Shown here: positions 35,908-47,511 of the stretch, one piece after another
How positions within the stretch are numbered: the first letter of the stretch is position 1
Layout: the number at the start of each line of letters is the position of its first letter
DNA from: Lucifuga dentata
Lineage: Eukaryota; Chordata; Actinopteri; Ophidiiformes; Bythitidae
Reading direction: 5' to 3'
NCBI GenBank assembly: GCA_014773175.1
Contig: VXCM01002604.1
Coordinates: 1 to 64,000, forward strand
Length of the DNA stretch: 64,000 bases
Position numbers and translations under genes: made by a program
The notes under the pieces: generated by a model
The model's database searches: none
What the model was told of the DNA's origin: nothing
What the model saw: the letters and a program-made list of their open reading frames with translations, nothing else

Positions 35908-36441
35908 TAGAGTGTGGACCTGGCTTGCTATTCCTCCGCTATTTCTCTCCATGCTGCATCCACCTTCAATCGTCATGGTAAATGCTGCAGGCGACGTCGC
36001 GCATAAATACGATTTTCACATCATACATTTTGCCTCCATCTCTTCAGTTTGGGTACTTGTTGTTTTTTCTGCAAACTTTATTCAAAATGGTGCTAACAGT
36101 GTCACTTTGACTGGCACGTCATTTCATGCTGCATTCCGATTGGTTGATTAGTAGACGTACAGCAGGCCATAGCTGGAGTCAGATTGTGAGACTGTCATCC
36201 GAAATTTTTTGACAGAATTTCGTCCCGGGCTCTCTTTTGGTTTCAAGACTGTTAAATCGTCCAGCTTTGAACCCGTCTCACAGTACGACCTATAGGACCA
36301 CCATTTTGGAGTCACGAACAAAGATACCACCATGTTTCCTTCACATTTGTCATCTTTGGTCTGGGAGACACCTAAAATCATACCGTCTTTAGGAGGCTTC
36401 ATCTTTCAGAGTCTTGCTTTTCACACTTCCTCCATGTTGGT

Positions 36442-36478
<37 letters not shown>
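36442..36478. repeat. (CT)n microsatellite
   Basis: Uninterrupted CT run. Confidence 0.95.
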
Positions 36479-36482
<4 letters not shown>

Positions 36483-37097
36483 GTATATGATTTAAGTGAA
36501 GGAACCGTGATGTAACATGGTGTGCAATGGCCAGTCGAGGCCCAGCGGGGGGGCTTGAAAGTGAAAGGCAGAGGTAATGAGCACACGTGTGGAAATGCAA
36601 ATGAGTCTGCACACGATTTTAGCCACACACTCGCATACAGAAACAAATCTGCTAGAGAGCAATCAGAGTTCATACCCCCACCAGCCTGCATCATTCTCTC
36701 AATTTGTTATTTTAATAGCAGCAGTGAGGAGAATACCCAAATCTTGTCTGGGAATACTGAGGCTTTGGATGAACAGTGGAAAACACAGTGAGCAAGGCTG
36801 CATTTATGCTGCAGGTCTTGATGCCCAATTTGGATTTTTTTTTTAGTTTATAGCAAGATTTTTTTTGTCATACTTTAGACCTTAAAGGATCATACTGGTG
36901 ATCGTGCATGTTTCAGCCCAATACATATCCATAAACATTGGGAAACATTTCCAAAAATGTACACTTTAGGGGCAAATTTCAGAATTTTTTCTTCCAGACT
37001 GCCTTTGGTTTCAGTTCCTTGATTCACACGATAAAAATAAACTTGTAGAGACTTGAAATGTACTTGTGATAAATAATCCGTCACAGTGAACATTATG

Positions 37098-37993
37098 TGT
37101 TGTGTCTCTGGGGGGGGGTGGAAAAGAGTCAAGANTAAATAATCCGTCACAGTGAACATTATGTGTTGTGTCTCTGGGGGGGGGTGGAAAAGAGTCAAGA
37201 TGTGGAAACTGTATACTGAAAGGAACTTTATTTTGCTTTAACTTGAACTCCACATCTTTCATACAGGCAGCCATCTTGTCATCTCCTACTGCTCACAGGC
37301 AACGCATCAGTAAACCCCGACTCTTAACCAATCACAGTCTACATCTGAATCAACCAATTATCATTAGGCTTTCATACCTTAAAGGACCATACTATCCATT
37401 TTGCATGTTTGAGCCTAATATATTCAATTTTCATACACGTTACATTACTGACAATCATTTCCCAAAGGATAAAACGTATTTCAGCTTTCCTGATAATTTG
37501 CAAAATCTCTTAATCTCTCAAAATCTAATATTCAAGCGATACACCCAACGTAAAAATAAATGTTTCGCCTGCTAATAGTTACACAGCCTTATGAAGTACA
37601 GTCCTTTAAATTTTTCCATAAATGCAGGTCTTCTTTTGGGACTATATTACCTGGTGGATGCATACATTCACTCCACACTTGTTATTGCTCTTAAACTCTA
37701 AAATTACGTAACTTCTAAAAAAAAACCTGAATACACATCTTGTTGGTGATGATGGATTACCTATCCCAAGAACCTTTCAAGTATCAACAAGTTGATTTTA
37801 ATAGTGTACCAGAATGAACTGAAACCAGTGGAGGCCTGGAAAGTAGGAAAAACATTTTTAATTCACCGTTCCAGTTTTATCCTTTGGGAAATGATTATCA
37901 GTAACATTACATATATGAAAATTGAATATATTAGGCTCAAACATGTAAAATGTGGTATGGTCCTTTAACCTTTCCTTTATTTTCAGAGCACCA
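37098..37993 (-). mobile_element. LTR-like insertion flanked by CATTATG
   Basis: CATTATG occurs just before (37091-37097, again in the artefactual copy 37157-37163) and just after (37994-38000). The insert reads TG...CA on both strands (on the minus strand TGGTGCTCTG ... GACACAACA) and has AAAATAAAG in minus orientation, as expected of a solo LTR. After removing the nested MITE and the N duplication it is about 240 bp. A 7-bp duplication is longer than usual for LTR elements, so the class is uncertain. Confidence 0.55.
37379..37968 (-). mobile_element. TTAA-A MITE, innermost layer
   Basis: TTAAAGGACCATACTATCCA at left and TGTGGTATGGTCCTTTAA at right, with full reversed A interior (GGACTATATTACCTGGTGG, GATGGATTACCTATCCCAAG). 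It lies inside the CATTATG-flanked insert, which lies in a TTAA-B copy. Confidence 0.92.
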
Positions 37994-38326
37994 CATTATG
38001 CAAAGTAACTTTATTTATCCAACACGGAGCTGCACAAAGGACGATGTATGTCTCTGCCAGGAAACATAGTTCTAGGAGAAGACGGCTTTTACAGAGAAAT
38101 TAAGATGATTGTGCCTTCTACAATCGTGTTAGAAGGCAAAACATTGAATTTTAAGGTGGATGTATCATCTGAACACTTCATTTTGAAAGATTAAGGGATT
38201 TGGGAAAATAACAAGAAAACTAGACCACGGTTTTGTGTTTAGGAAATTGGTTGTCAATAATGTAACATGTATGCAGATTGTATATATTGTGCTCAAACAT
38301 GCATGATCGCCGGTATGATCCTTTAA

Positions 38327-39354
38327 ACAACTTGCATGTGCAAATGAGGGTTTAGTGTCTGAGACAGGAGCAAACAAAACACTGCAATGGAAGCAAACGA
38401 CACAGAAATAATTGTACAAGGTTTTGCTTTCAGAAGAATCTTTTAAAGTCCACAGTGACTTCATTACATTTGAAGGTGGAAAAAAGCATGACGGCTCTTG
38501 TTGCAGCTTGAGAATGAGCAGCAACAATCGGTGCTACCTCAACCGTTTTTTAATGTATGGGAATTTATGATGGAATTGTGGAAAAGTATTTAAAAAAAAA
38601 ACAAAAAACAATGTGGATCAGGAGTTATCTGTTATTCAGTTTAGTTATTATTTAGTTTTTTTTTTTTTTTAGATAGATAACTATCAAATGAACAGAGCCA
38701 AACTGCCTCCTTGGTGGAGGTAAAAATAAAAAGAATTTCAGGTGAGAATCAACTCACTGTATATTAGTTTTTTAAGCCATGCAGCCAATCAAATGGAAAA
38801 ATACAGTGAGCTCAAAGTGAGCTTATAAAAGATTTGGACAGAAACTCTTTTTTGTATTGTTTTGACTTCATGTGTATTTTTTTTTTTTTTTTTTNTTTTT
38901 TTTTTTTTTTTTTAGTGCACAAACCCCAAAATGAGCTATAACCATGTGTAGCTTGTCGGCTTAAATTTTCAGCCATTTGGAAGGAAAAACCTCACAACAT
39001 TCTTTGAGTATCTTCCATCTCCATATGTGTCTGAAAGCATTTAGACAGATAGCTTTAAGCAAAAGAGAGTTTGGACTTGTTATTATTTCTGTATGATGGC
39101 TTCCAGATGGCTTTATGGTGCCGTAATGGATCCTCAGCTCCATAAAGGGTCATTCTGTGGTCACGGCTCCACATGATGGATTTGAGCCTTACAGGTCTAT
39201 ACACTGCATTCATAAGGTGCCAAGTGCTGATTTAGATTAGGCCTTAATTATAAGTAATTATCATGTTCGAATAGATAATACACTGAGTACAAGAATATAT
39301 GACGTAAGGCTGATATTCCAGTCATAATGTGTCACATGATCTTTTTGATCAGAG
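38327..39354. other. no gene; poly-T with N
   Basis: Poly-T with N at 38879-38912 and poly-T near 38657-38671. No gene or recognised transposon. Confidence 0.5.
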
Positions 39355-39657
39355 TTAAAGGACAATACTGGCAATTTGGCATGTTAGAGCCCAGTTATTT
39401 TCTGTTATGTTACAATTATGTTTTGACAATCATTTCCCAAAACATACTACTGGAGTGGTAGGTTTTTGATCTTTTTTTTTTTTCCTGCCAGACTGTTGTT
39501 GGTTTCAGTTCATTCCAGTATGCTACAAATATTAAAAACTAAGCCAAAATATGGTTTTATCTTTTGGAAATTGATTGGCGGTAACATAATGTGTATGCGG
39601 ATGGTATTTATTGGGCTTAAACATTGCCATGGCAAAATTATCAGTATGGTCCTTTAA
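39355..39657 (+). mobile_element. TTAA-family MITE, internally deleted
   Basis: TTAAAGGACAATACTGGCAA at left and ATTATCAGTATGGTCCTTTAA-type right end. The terminal repeats and about 90 bp of left interior (CATACTACTGGAGTGG, CTGCCAGACTG) remain, but the centre is lost (303 bp). Confidence 0.85.
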
Positions 39658-40135
39658 CATTCACTGACTGTTCATGTTGTATTCTCTAAAGTGATAAACA
39701 TGTCATGTGACTGCAGAATAAAGACTGTTTTTGCTCTAATATCACTTCACAGCATGACAGCATATTAATGATGAAGTTCATGATGTCGTGACAAAAATCT
39801 CGATACCAACAAATCCAGATGAGCATAAACGCCTCACAAAAATAATGAAATCTAGCTGACTAAATGATATAAAATCTGGTGAAAATGCTCCAGAACTTTG
39901 ACTTTTTTTTTTAATTAATTTACTTAGATTTAATTGAATTTGGCAAACACATATTGCACAAGTTTGTACTCACAGGTTTACAAGCTTGTATACGAGCTGA
40001 ATCCAGGTGTTTATGAATATATATTTGGTTTTGTTTTTAAACTTATGGCTATACTTACACAGTGAATATGTCTGTACACACATACACTATGTGTTTTTTC
40101 AGCAGGTATATGTACGTACTAATTGTGTTAGGTGT

Positions 40136-41453
40136 GTTTGTATCAGTGGTGTGCCAGGGCCAGCAAAGCCTTCTCTGCTGGCCTAGAGATGGTCAGAATC
40201 ATTAAATTATGTTTTAATAATTTAATACATATTTTAATTAATGCTATATGTATTTTACAGAGTTTGTTCTTCCCATCAGTTTTGTTATTAACTTCATTTC
40301 ATCGCTACTCTCTCCCTCAGTTTCGCTGCTTCTGGTGCAGCTCATCTCAATTAGAGCTTTTATCCAATCAGATTTTCCCCCTGTGCTGTCTCCGGGTGAA
40401 AAAAAAAAAAATCTAGCCTGAGGCCTACAGAATCTGGAGTGAATCCCCTCTGCTGCTATTCAAGTAAATGGGACAATGTTGTTGATTGTCATACAGTATT
40501 CTTTAACCAATCAGATTTAGAGTTTGCCATGTTGGGCATATTCTTTTATACATCAGGGCCTTCTAGCTGGCCTTGGCCTACGTCATCAGAGTACAGCATT
40601 ATGCTAACAGCTAAACAGCCTGCCAGAAATTCATTAGGAGAAGAGAGCCGGTTAGCTTAGCTAACTCACGTAAACCTAGCTAGCACATAACGTAGCATTA
40701 ATGTGTATTTAAACTTTCTTTCTTGACGTTTAGATTTTTAGATGTAGTGCTTTAGATTTTTACTTAGTCCTGNTTAAACTTTCTTTCTTGACGTTTAGAT
40801 TTTTAGATGTAGTGCTTTAGATTTTTACTTAGTCCTGTTATTTTTTAATGGCTGAAGGAGGAGAAGAAATGGATTTACAACGCTTTTTTTCACATTTTGG
40901 AACTGAAATGCACCGATAATGAACAACCGTGTTGTTAAACTCTTTCTAAAGACAGAAAGGAGGATGGACTTTGTCTTCAGATGATGAGCAGCTTTGGTAA
41001 GTCTGATGGATTTTTATGTGGCTGGAATCTGTGGAGAAGCCTGTTGAATCTGATTGTGTTATTTGTGTTTTACAGCATTTTTGCTTACTTGCTGGTCGTA
41101 TGAGTAAATGTGATGGTTGTTGTGAGTTTGTTCTTGTTTCTTTGGTAATGACACTGATTTAGGCTATGCCATGTTTATATGTGATGCAGCATCCTGTCAT
41201 AATGCGTAATAATGCTACATCCTATTCATGTCTCTGCAGTTAGTGTGTTGTAACTGTCATAGGTGTTGATCCTCATGTTAAATCACTTTATTCCACTCAA
41301 TAAAGGTTCTGTCACAGAATATGGGCTGGTTACATCAAATAACGCAGCTTATAGTCCTAGTGTCATGGTGAGGTTATTTGAAGGTGGTTTAATTGTGGGA
41401 GGATAGCTCTGGAGGCCTGGGTGTAAAATACACGGCCTGCCACTGGTTTGTAT
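40136..41453 (+). mobile_element. non-autonomous hAT with perfect 8-bp target duplication
   Basis: The element is 40144-41445. The left end is CAGTGGTGTGCCAGGGCC and the right end GGCCTGCCACTG. GTTTGTAT flanks both sides (40136-40143 and 41446-41453). A short plus-strand frame near 40850 starts MAEGGEEMDLQRFF and soon meets a stop. It may be the 5' remnant of a transposase gene with its upstream region, including GT-rich and AT-rich promoter-like sequence. Bases 40709-40772 and 40774-40837 are an exact duplication around N. No catalytic domain is left. Confidence 0.9.
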
Positions 41454-41988
41454 AGTATTTTGGGTTTTTTTTTTTTGTGGCTGGTAAAACTACACAATCT
41501 GTAGTCAATATGCTTCAGTATGCACAATTTAATAATAAGATTCTTTAATATTAATATGAGATAATGCTTAATAATACATGAATAAAAACAGCACAAAAAC
41601 TCATTTACGCAGACACTTCCTCAGGATAAAGTGATGCTGAATTTGCTATACGCTGATTCTTTGTAAATTAAAACACGGGAGAGAAAGAAACACACACCAG
41701 ATAATGAGATGAAAAAAGTAGAATGACTTCAAAAAGCCTTTTTTTTTTTTAATTAAAATGTTTTGCATGAAAAATCATAATGCCTCAAAAAAGTCTAAAA
41801 TGATGCTGATATTAGAAAATAATAGAAGATATGTGAGGTCTTCAACATGTAGTATAAATTATCTAAATGATTAGTTATTGTACTGAGAAAGGTCAAAACT
41901 AGATGAACAAATGTTTGGATATGATCACATAATCTGACATCACTAATCAAACAAAGGCATCAAAATTTAATTTGTTCATAAACGTAAC

Positions 41989-42023
<35 letters not shown>

Positions 42024-42036
42024 CCATCATCATCAT
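41989..42036. repeat. (CAT)n microsatellite
   Basis: About sixteen CAT units with one CAC interruption. Confidence 0.95.
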
Positions 42037-42183
42037 GTGTCAGAGCTGAAAGGAAGTCAGTTAGAAATAATTTCCTCTGTATAATTCAATGCTGCATTTT
42101 AATTGGAAGGATCAGAGGCATGATGCAGGTTTCGTGAGTACAGAACTAGGTGCAGACTCTCTCCCGTTCCTGCTTACATGAAT

Positions 42184-42217
42184 GTGTGTGTGTGTGTGTG
42201 TGCGTGTGAGAGAGAGA
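42184..42217. repeat. (GT)n then (GA)n
   Basis: GT run that passes into a short GA run. Confidence 0.9.
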
Positions 42218-42666
42218 ACGAGCGATAGAGTGAGAGGTAAAACAAGAGCCGATTGAATGAGCCCTTAAAAAGACAGAATCTGAGACGTCCTATTCTCACT
42301 CAGTGTGCACGACAGTTCTATAGCAAGTCATGTCAAGTCACACATTATTGTAAGGCATTTTTAGAAACAGCTTAGGCTAAGACCTTCACAACAGATGAAT
42401 GAGCAGTGTGTCTCCACCATTTTATATCTTGGATTGTGTGTTCTTGAGTTTCTCTGTGAGTTTGATGAGACGGAGGTCTTCATGCGACGCACAAAGATTC
42501 TGAATTACAGAGAATCAGAGCTTGAGTTCAGCCTAAACTGTATCCAAAAAAAACAACACATTTCAATGATGTTCACCTATAAGCACAAACCTCCTACCTG
42601 ACAAACTGAGATTATACTAACACATAATCTCCATGTGTCTTTTCAGTAACGACTACAAGTAGAATG

Positions 42667-42762
42667 CCATATCAGCCATATGAGTTATATCAGCACCATA
42701 TCAGCCATATCAGCTATATCAGCACCATATCAGCGATATTAGCACAATATCAGCCATATCAG
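42667..42762. repeat. minisatellite of CATATCAGC-like units
   Basis: About ten imperfect 9-11 bp units (CATATCAGC, TATATCAGCAC, CGATATTAGCAC). The variation suggests an old tandem array. Confidence 0.85.
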
Positions 42763-42796
42763 TAAGCAAGAATTTAAAGAAAGTTTTTCAAACAAA

Positions 42797-42848
<52 letters not shown>
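42797..42848. repeat. (ATT)n microsatellite
   Basis: About seventeen uninterrupted units. Confidence 0.95.
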
Positions 42849-42851
<3 letters not shown>

Positions 42852-42882
42852 AAAAGAAATAGCGAGACCTTGTAAGAGAGTG

Positions 42883-42883
<1 letters not shown>

Positions 42884-42923
<40 letters not shown>

Positions 42924-42926
42924 CGT
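42884..42926. repeat. (GT)n microsatellite
   Basis: GT run ending in GC-interrupted units. Confidence 0.95.
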
Positions 42927-43164
42927 GCCCCTCTGCTGTTTATCCACAATTTTCTAATCTTAGGTAGAGTTAAAAACAATGTCATACTGACTACCCCGTA
43001 TTCAGAGCGGACCCAACTGGCCAAGGACATGAGATGAACACACACACTCAGTGCTGCACACAGCACACACACACGTGCACAAAGTTGATTATATAATCCA
43101 GTTAGATTTAAATGCTAACTTGAAGAACCAAATTGATCTGGGAAGTCTCAGTTTACAGCAAGTG

Positions 43165-43166
<2 letters not shown>

Positions 43167-43206
<40 letters not shown>

Positions 43207-43238
43207 GCGTGTGTGTGTGCGTGTGTGTGTGTGTGTGT
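43167..43238. repeat. (GT)n microsatellite, interrupted
   Basis: About 72 bp of GT with several GC interruptions. Confidence 0.95.
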
Positions 43239-43930
43239 CAGAGTCATGGAGCAGAGTGTTTTTAAAGCACAGTGTGTTTAAATTAAAATGACACCATAGC
43301 TGAAACATGTTTCTGAAAGACATTAGCCTGTATGCTGATTTTATTGACCTTTCTATGTCCTAAATACAGAAATATAAGGAATCATATTGTGTATGTGTCT
43401 CTATGTGTGTTCATGTGCATGTGTGTATTACCTCTATACTGTATCATGGGAACGCAACAGACACTCCATATTAAACAAAGGGCACTTTAATCTAAGCAGT
43501 CTGATTGATTAGTGATGCTGTGCTGATAATTCCTGTGAAACAAGGTTATCTTTGCCTTGTGAATGTGACAACAAAGCTGATTAACCATCTGTCATATATA
43601 TATATATATATAATGTCTGTATCCGCAATAATTTGAGGAAAACTGTTCAGACAGCAAACATGGTTGTTGAATAAAAGCCGGGACACCTGAGAGGACAGTC
43701 TTTGGGGGGATAACGGGCTGATATTTCTGCCGTAACCACAAAATCAAGGCCAGGATCACTCTTATTAATGCTAAAATGAAAAGATATGTTCATACAGGAA
43801 GCATAAAAATATTAGAGGAAATCAGAGGAAGAGGCAAACTGAACGTGAAGAGGTAATCCCTCAAATTACAGCAAAATATTTCAAGCGATGCAGAAAATTG
43901 AAAGCTAATAACCTTCATACAGCACTCTGG

Positions 43931-44005
43931 TCCATTCATTCATTTATTCCCGTGTAGGATCAGAGATGGGCCGGAGCAATCCCAGCATGCACTGGGAGGA
44001 AGGCG
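43931..44005 (-). repeat. LINE/SINE 3' fragment
   Basis: CATTCATTCATTTATTCC followed by GGGCCGGAGCAATCCCAGCA and TGCACTGGGAGGAAGGC matches the antisense of a common fish LINE 3' end (AATGAATG tail preceded by GCTGGGAT..GCTCC). Only this short piece remains. Confidence 0.6.
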
Positions 44006-44811
44006 TATGAGTGCGTTCTGAAGCTCTTAGTTGTTTCCACGTTTCTCTCACTTACGTCTTCCCTCTCATTTAAGACGACAGGAAAAGAGGGAAGGAAAAC
44101 TCTGTTCATTATATCATATGTTGACTGAAATACTAAACTGTTTAGAGAGATATTTCAGTGATGATTTTGAAGGATGTCCAGGTGACCAATGTTTTGTTTT
44201 TATTTTTTTTTTTGTTTTTTTTTTTTTTTGTAATGTATCATGTTTTTAATCTTTTTATATTGCAGGTAGCCATCTTAGCATCTTGGCATGGGAGGACGGA
44301 TGAAAAATTTGCCAAGCTTGGTTATATCAGGCATATTTATATTTTAATTGTTATTAATGTGTCCTAGTCTAAATAAATAAATTACAAATCAGCTGCAGCC
44401 ATTTATTAATTCAATTTTCCGGTCAAGATGTATTATTAAAAATGTCACTTGATTTTGTCAGAGCACATCAACAAAGTGAGCGGCAGCGATATAATTTAAT
44501 GTTTTGTGGTTCTGTTATCGTTCAGATCTACACCGTAACACGTTCAGCCACTTTAACCAGATGACCAATTACAGAAACTAAAACCTAGATAATGGCAATA
44601 ATTTTACATCTGAGTTGTTATTGTCTATTCACATATTTGATCAGTTCCTTTTGTTCTGATGCCGGATGTCCTATCAGAAACAGATTTCCAGAGAAGGGAA
44701 AGATACCAGGCTTCCGCGTAGGATCGTCTCACGTTTCCTCTCTCTCGTCTCCTCCAGGAAGCTTCCTTCATCCTCCATCCTCAGAGCCAGAATAAGAGTA
44801 TTGGAACATCT
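44006..44811. other. no feature seen
   Basis: Poly-T near 44202-44230. No gene or recognised repeat. Confidence 0.5.
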
Positions 44812-44897
44812 TTAAAGGACCATACCGGTGATCGTTCCTGTTTGTACAATCCGCATACATGTTGGCTATATTGTGCATGTGAGTTGTTTGTAGTCTA

Positions 44898-45368
44898 TTG
44901 GTGAGTTCCAAGTTCTTATTTGATCGCTCCTCGATCCTCGATCCTCGCGTGATCCAGAAACCAATCCGGTCTGCCATGTTTAAGGATGTTCCAAAGCGCT
45001 TATTTCTGTTCTAAGGATGGAAGAGCGAGTGTTCATCTGGGCGACATGAATGAGGAAACGCCAGACCTCCTACGCGGAAGTCTGTTACCTGATAGACACT
45101 CCCCTTTACTGGAAGTCTGTTTCTGATTGGACAGATCTGATACACCGAGCTCCAAGCACTCAAACAGCTGATCAGCTGTGTGACAAGTCAAGTCGCTTCA
45201 GATAACGCTTTAGGAGCGAAGATGTTTCATTTCTCTTAAATCGTCGCTCTGTCCTCGCTTTTTTTTCTCACATCTTTTCCTCACGTCATCAGTGGGTGGG
45301 ACTAAGATGCAAGGAAAAGACAAAAGTGAAGGAAATATGGAACCAAAATAAGAACTTGGAATGTACCA
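44898..45368. mobile_element. TIR element (GGTGAGTTCCAAGTTC ends)
   Basis: Left TTGGTGAGTTCCAAGTTCTT and right AAGAACTTGGAATGTACCAA are inverted copies over about 25 bp. The interior has tandem CTCGATC units near 44925-44948 and no coding frame. It is probably a MITE. No unambiguous target duplication was found, so the superfamily is open. Confidence 0.6.
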
Positions 45369-45930
45369 AATGTGTCTCAGCTGCAGGTTCTTCCACTCTT
45401 CCCTCCATTGGCTGTACCTGGAATCCTGTGAGCCAATCAGCAGACTGGCTGTGGGTATTTAAGGACTGAGAACCTGCTCTTCACAGCCTCTGCTGCCTGT
45501 TTGTCTAAGCTGTTTGTGAGGGTGATTTACTATAGCCCTTGTAATGAATTGTGCCTGTCAGTTTTTAAGTAATCTTGGGTTAATTGGTCTGTTTGGGTTG
45601 TTTTTTTTTTATTGTGTTGAGCTTTTGTAGACCTTTGTTGCTTTTGGGGAATATCGTAGGGGAGAGCTGCCCTTTTTGTTTGTTCTGGTTTTCTCCTGTT
45701 TTTTCTGCACAGCTGGGCAGAAAAAGGCTAGGATTACACTTTTATCTTTGGGTAGCCCATCAGTCTGTCTTTTCTTTCCTAGTTAGGGCCTTTTGTTTGT
45801 TAGGTTGACCCTTGACCCCAGCTCTCTCTGAAGCTTTATTTGAATTTCCCACTCTGACAAATAAATGAGAGAATTCATTCAATACTGAAACTCCACCTTG
45901 TTACTCTGCTTTATGTTACTCCTTTTTCTT
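45369..45930 (+). mobile_element. LTR-like segment
   Basis: CCAAT-like AGCCAATCAGCAG and a TATA-like GGTATTTAAGGACTGAG (about 45451-45467) are followed at a distance by an AATAAATGAG polyadenylation-like signal (about 45861). The promoter-then-poly-A order is typical of an LTR. It starts near TGTGTCTCAGC, but no clean end or target duplication was found, so it could also be another element's terminus. Confidence 0.4.
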
Positions 45931-46310
45931 TTCTTTTCCCCAGACCACTTTGGGGATGTAACAAGAAGACATGGTCATTTTAATTTCTCGGTAAAAGCTG
46001 TCTTCTTCTGGGACTATATTTCCTGGTGGAGAAATATATCGTCTTCCGTGCAGCTCCGTGTTAGATAAAGTTACTTCATCAAAAAACTGAATAGACATCT
46101 TGTTTGTTGTGATGGATTATGCATCTCAAGTGTATTTCAAGTCTCTACAAGTAGTTTTTAATAGCATACTGGAATGAACTGAAACCAGTGACAGTCTGGA
46201 AGGTAGGAAAAGCAATTCTGAAATTTACAGTTAAAATTGTATATTTCGGGAAATGGTGGTCAGTAATTAACATGTATATACGGAACATGTATGATCTTAT
46301 GTTCCTTTAA

Positions 46311-47194
46311 AGATGTACCGGATCTGGGTCACACTAGGTTCGAGGAGAGAGAGCGATCAGATAAGAGCTTCGTAACGCACCACATATAGATTCTGTTTAT
46401 TTGTCTCAATTCTACAAAACTGTCACTTCCTCATTTATGTTTTGCAAAGACAGAAGCAAAGCAGAAGTTTATGTGCACTTTAAAACTTTGGTTCTAATCT
46501 AATTTAAGCAATAAACTGATTTTTTAAATGTCATGTTAACATAATCGGATTGAAATCAGCATACATCAACATCGCTGTACTCTGAATAAAAGTCCAGGGT
46601 TGTAAGTCAACTTATTCAAGCATGTAAATGCACCATTGGTATATAAGCATTCTGCACATATATCTCCTCAACTCTTGAACTTCCTCTCATAAAATGAATA
46701 AGCCATTAGTCGTGTATATTCAGCAAACAACTATATATCTTTCTCTATGTTTTTCTTAATTGTAGTACAGATAAATGATCAAATGAGTGTAAATGCAGAG
46801 TGTGAGGTGTTGTGCTTACACATCATCCCATCAGATTTGCTAATTTTTCACACTGAGTGATAAACACATTCAAAGAGAAAAATCTGGTGCAGTAACTCTC
46901 CAACAGAGTTTTATTGATTTTCAAATGGGGCCATTATCGCTGCTCCATAAATAAGTACCAGCACTGGATTTAATCCATTTATGCGTTATTGAACCTTGTT
47001 TGGGGTCTTTTCCTTTGGTCAGCTCTTTAGAATGCTCTCGCAATTAGAATTTTGTCAAAAAGAGGTAAAGCATTTTATTCAAGGTACTAAAAGAAGTGGG
47101 AACATTACAGCTTGAAATGCTACTGTTTATTTTATGGTCAAATCAATGATTTGGGCATTTCAAGTGTCTAAAACTAAAGTAAAAGGGAGAGTGT
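46311..47194. other. no feature seen
   Basis: AT-rich sequence without recognised features. Confidence 0.5.
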
Positions 47195-47337
47195 CTATGT
47201 TCCCAGGGTCCTATGTTCCCCAGTTCAATATTCTGTCAATGCATATTAAATATTAACGGAATAAACCTAACCCTAACCCATTATGTGTTCTATTGTGCTA
47301 CATAGAGCCGGGGAACATAGAATCATGGGAACGTAGG
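47195..47337. repeat. short foldback with CCCTAA units inside
   Basis: CTATGTTCCCAGGGTCCTAT at left and its diverged complement GGGGAACATAGAATCATGGG at right form about 27-bp inverted arms. CCTAACCCTAACCC lies in the spacer at 47266-47280. It resembles a common fish repeat with GGGAACATAGG ends. Confidence 0.65.
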
Positions 47338-47511
47338 AATGACCCCAACTAAAACCCTAACATGGAGCTGCTCTCTTGGGTTCATTCAGAAATGCTGCAA
47401 TGTTAGTCTCTCCCATGCGTCCTGCAGCTCTTGTTAATGGCAACAGAAAAGGTCAGTAACCCTCCTGGGAAAAACTATTTTACTTCTCCCCAGAGACACA
47501 CAGCATGACCT

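Larger units (their letters stand above)
34502..36891. other. no gene; block of microsatellites
   Basis: Includes T/G-rich 34590-34625, poly-A with N at 34861-34893, (AC)n at 35073-35189 with an assembly duplication, GT-rich 35338-35364, (GGA)n with N at 35812-35907 and (CT)n at 36442-36478. A 134-codon open frame (35747-36151) is Glu-rich only because it crosses the GGA repeat. No domain is recognisable and its reality is doubtful. Confidence 0.55.
36892..38326 (+). mobile_element. TTAA-B MITE, outer layer of a three-layer nest
   Basis: The left part starts TTAAAGGATCATACTGGTGA and follows B order to GTGAACATTATG near 37097. The right part resumes at CAAAGTAACTTTATTTATCC (38001) and ends CGCCGGTATGATCCTTTAA. 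Between them lies an LTR-like insertion holding a TTAA-A copy. A 65-bp assembly duplication around N (37070-37134, 37136-37200) adds false length. Confidence 0.85.
41454..43930. other. no gene; dense microsatellite block
   Basis: Between 41.9 and 43.3 kb are (CAT)n, (GT)n, a CATATCAGC minisatellite, (ATT)n and two more (GT)n tracts, listed separately. (AT)n is at 43593-43612. No exon recognised. Confidence 0.6.
44812..46310 (-). mobile_element. TTAA-B MITE broken by insertions
   Basis: The left end TTAAAGGACCATACCGGTGA (44812) keeps only about 70 bp. The right part, 45965-46310, is a good reversed B 3' half (GAAGACATGGTCATTTTAAT, GGACTATATTTCCTGGTGG, GATGGATTATGCATCTCAAG, TGTTCCTTTAA). About 1.05 kb of other sequence lies between, comprising a TIR element and an LTR-like segment. 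Confidence 0.75.

Noticed and set aside
35747..36151. 134-codon Glu-rich open frame
   Set aside because: It crosses a (GGA)n microsatellite and an N. The rest has no domain, and the frame is open because of the repeat.
37011..37274. Open frames with a repeated Pro-rich segment
   Set aside because: The internal repeat comes from the 65-bp assembly duplication around N, and the frame lies in transposon sequence.
41989..43238. Regularly spaced short repeats as a CRISPR-like array
   Set aside because: They are ordinary microsatellites and a minisatellite with no unique spacers. The window is vertebrate-like.
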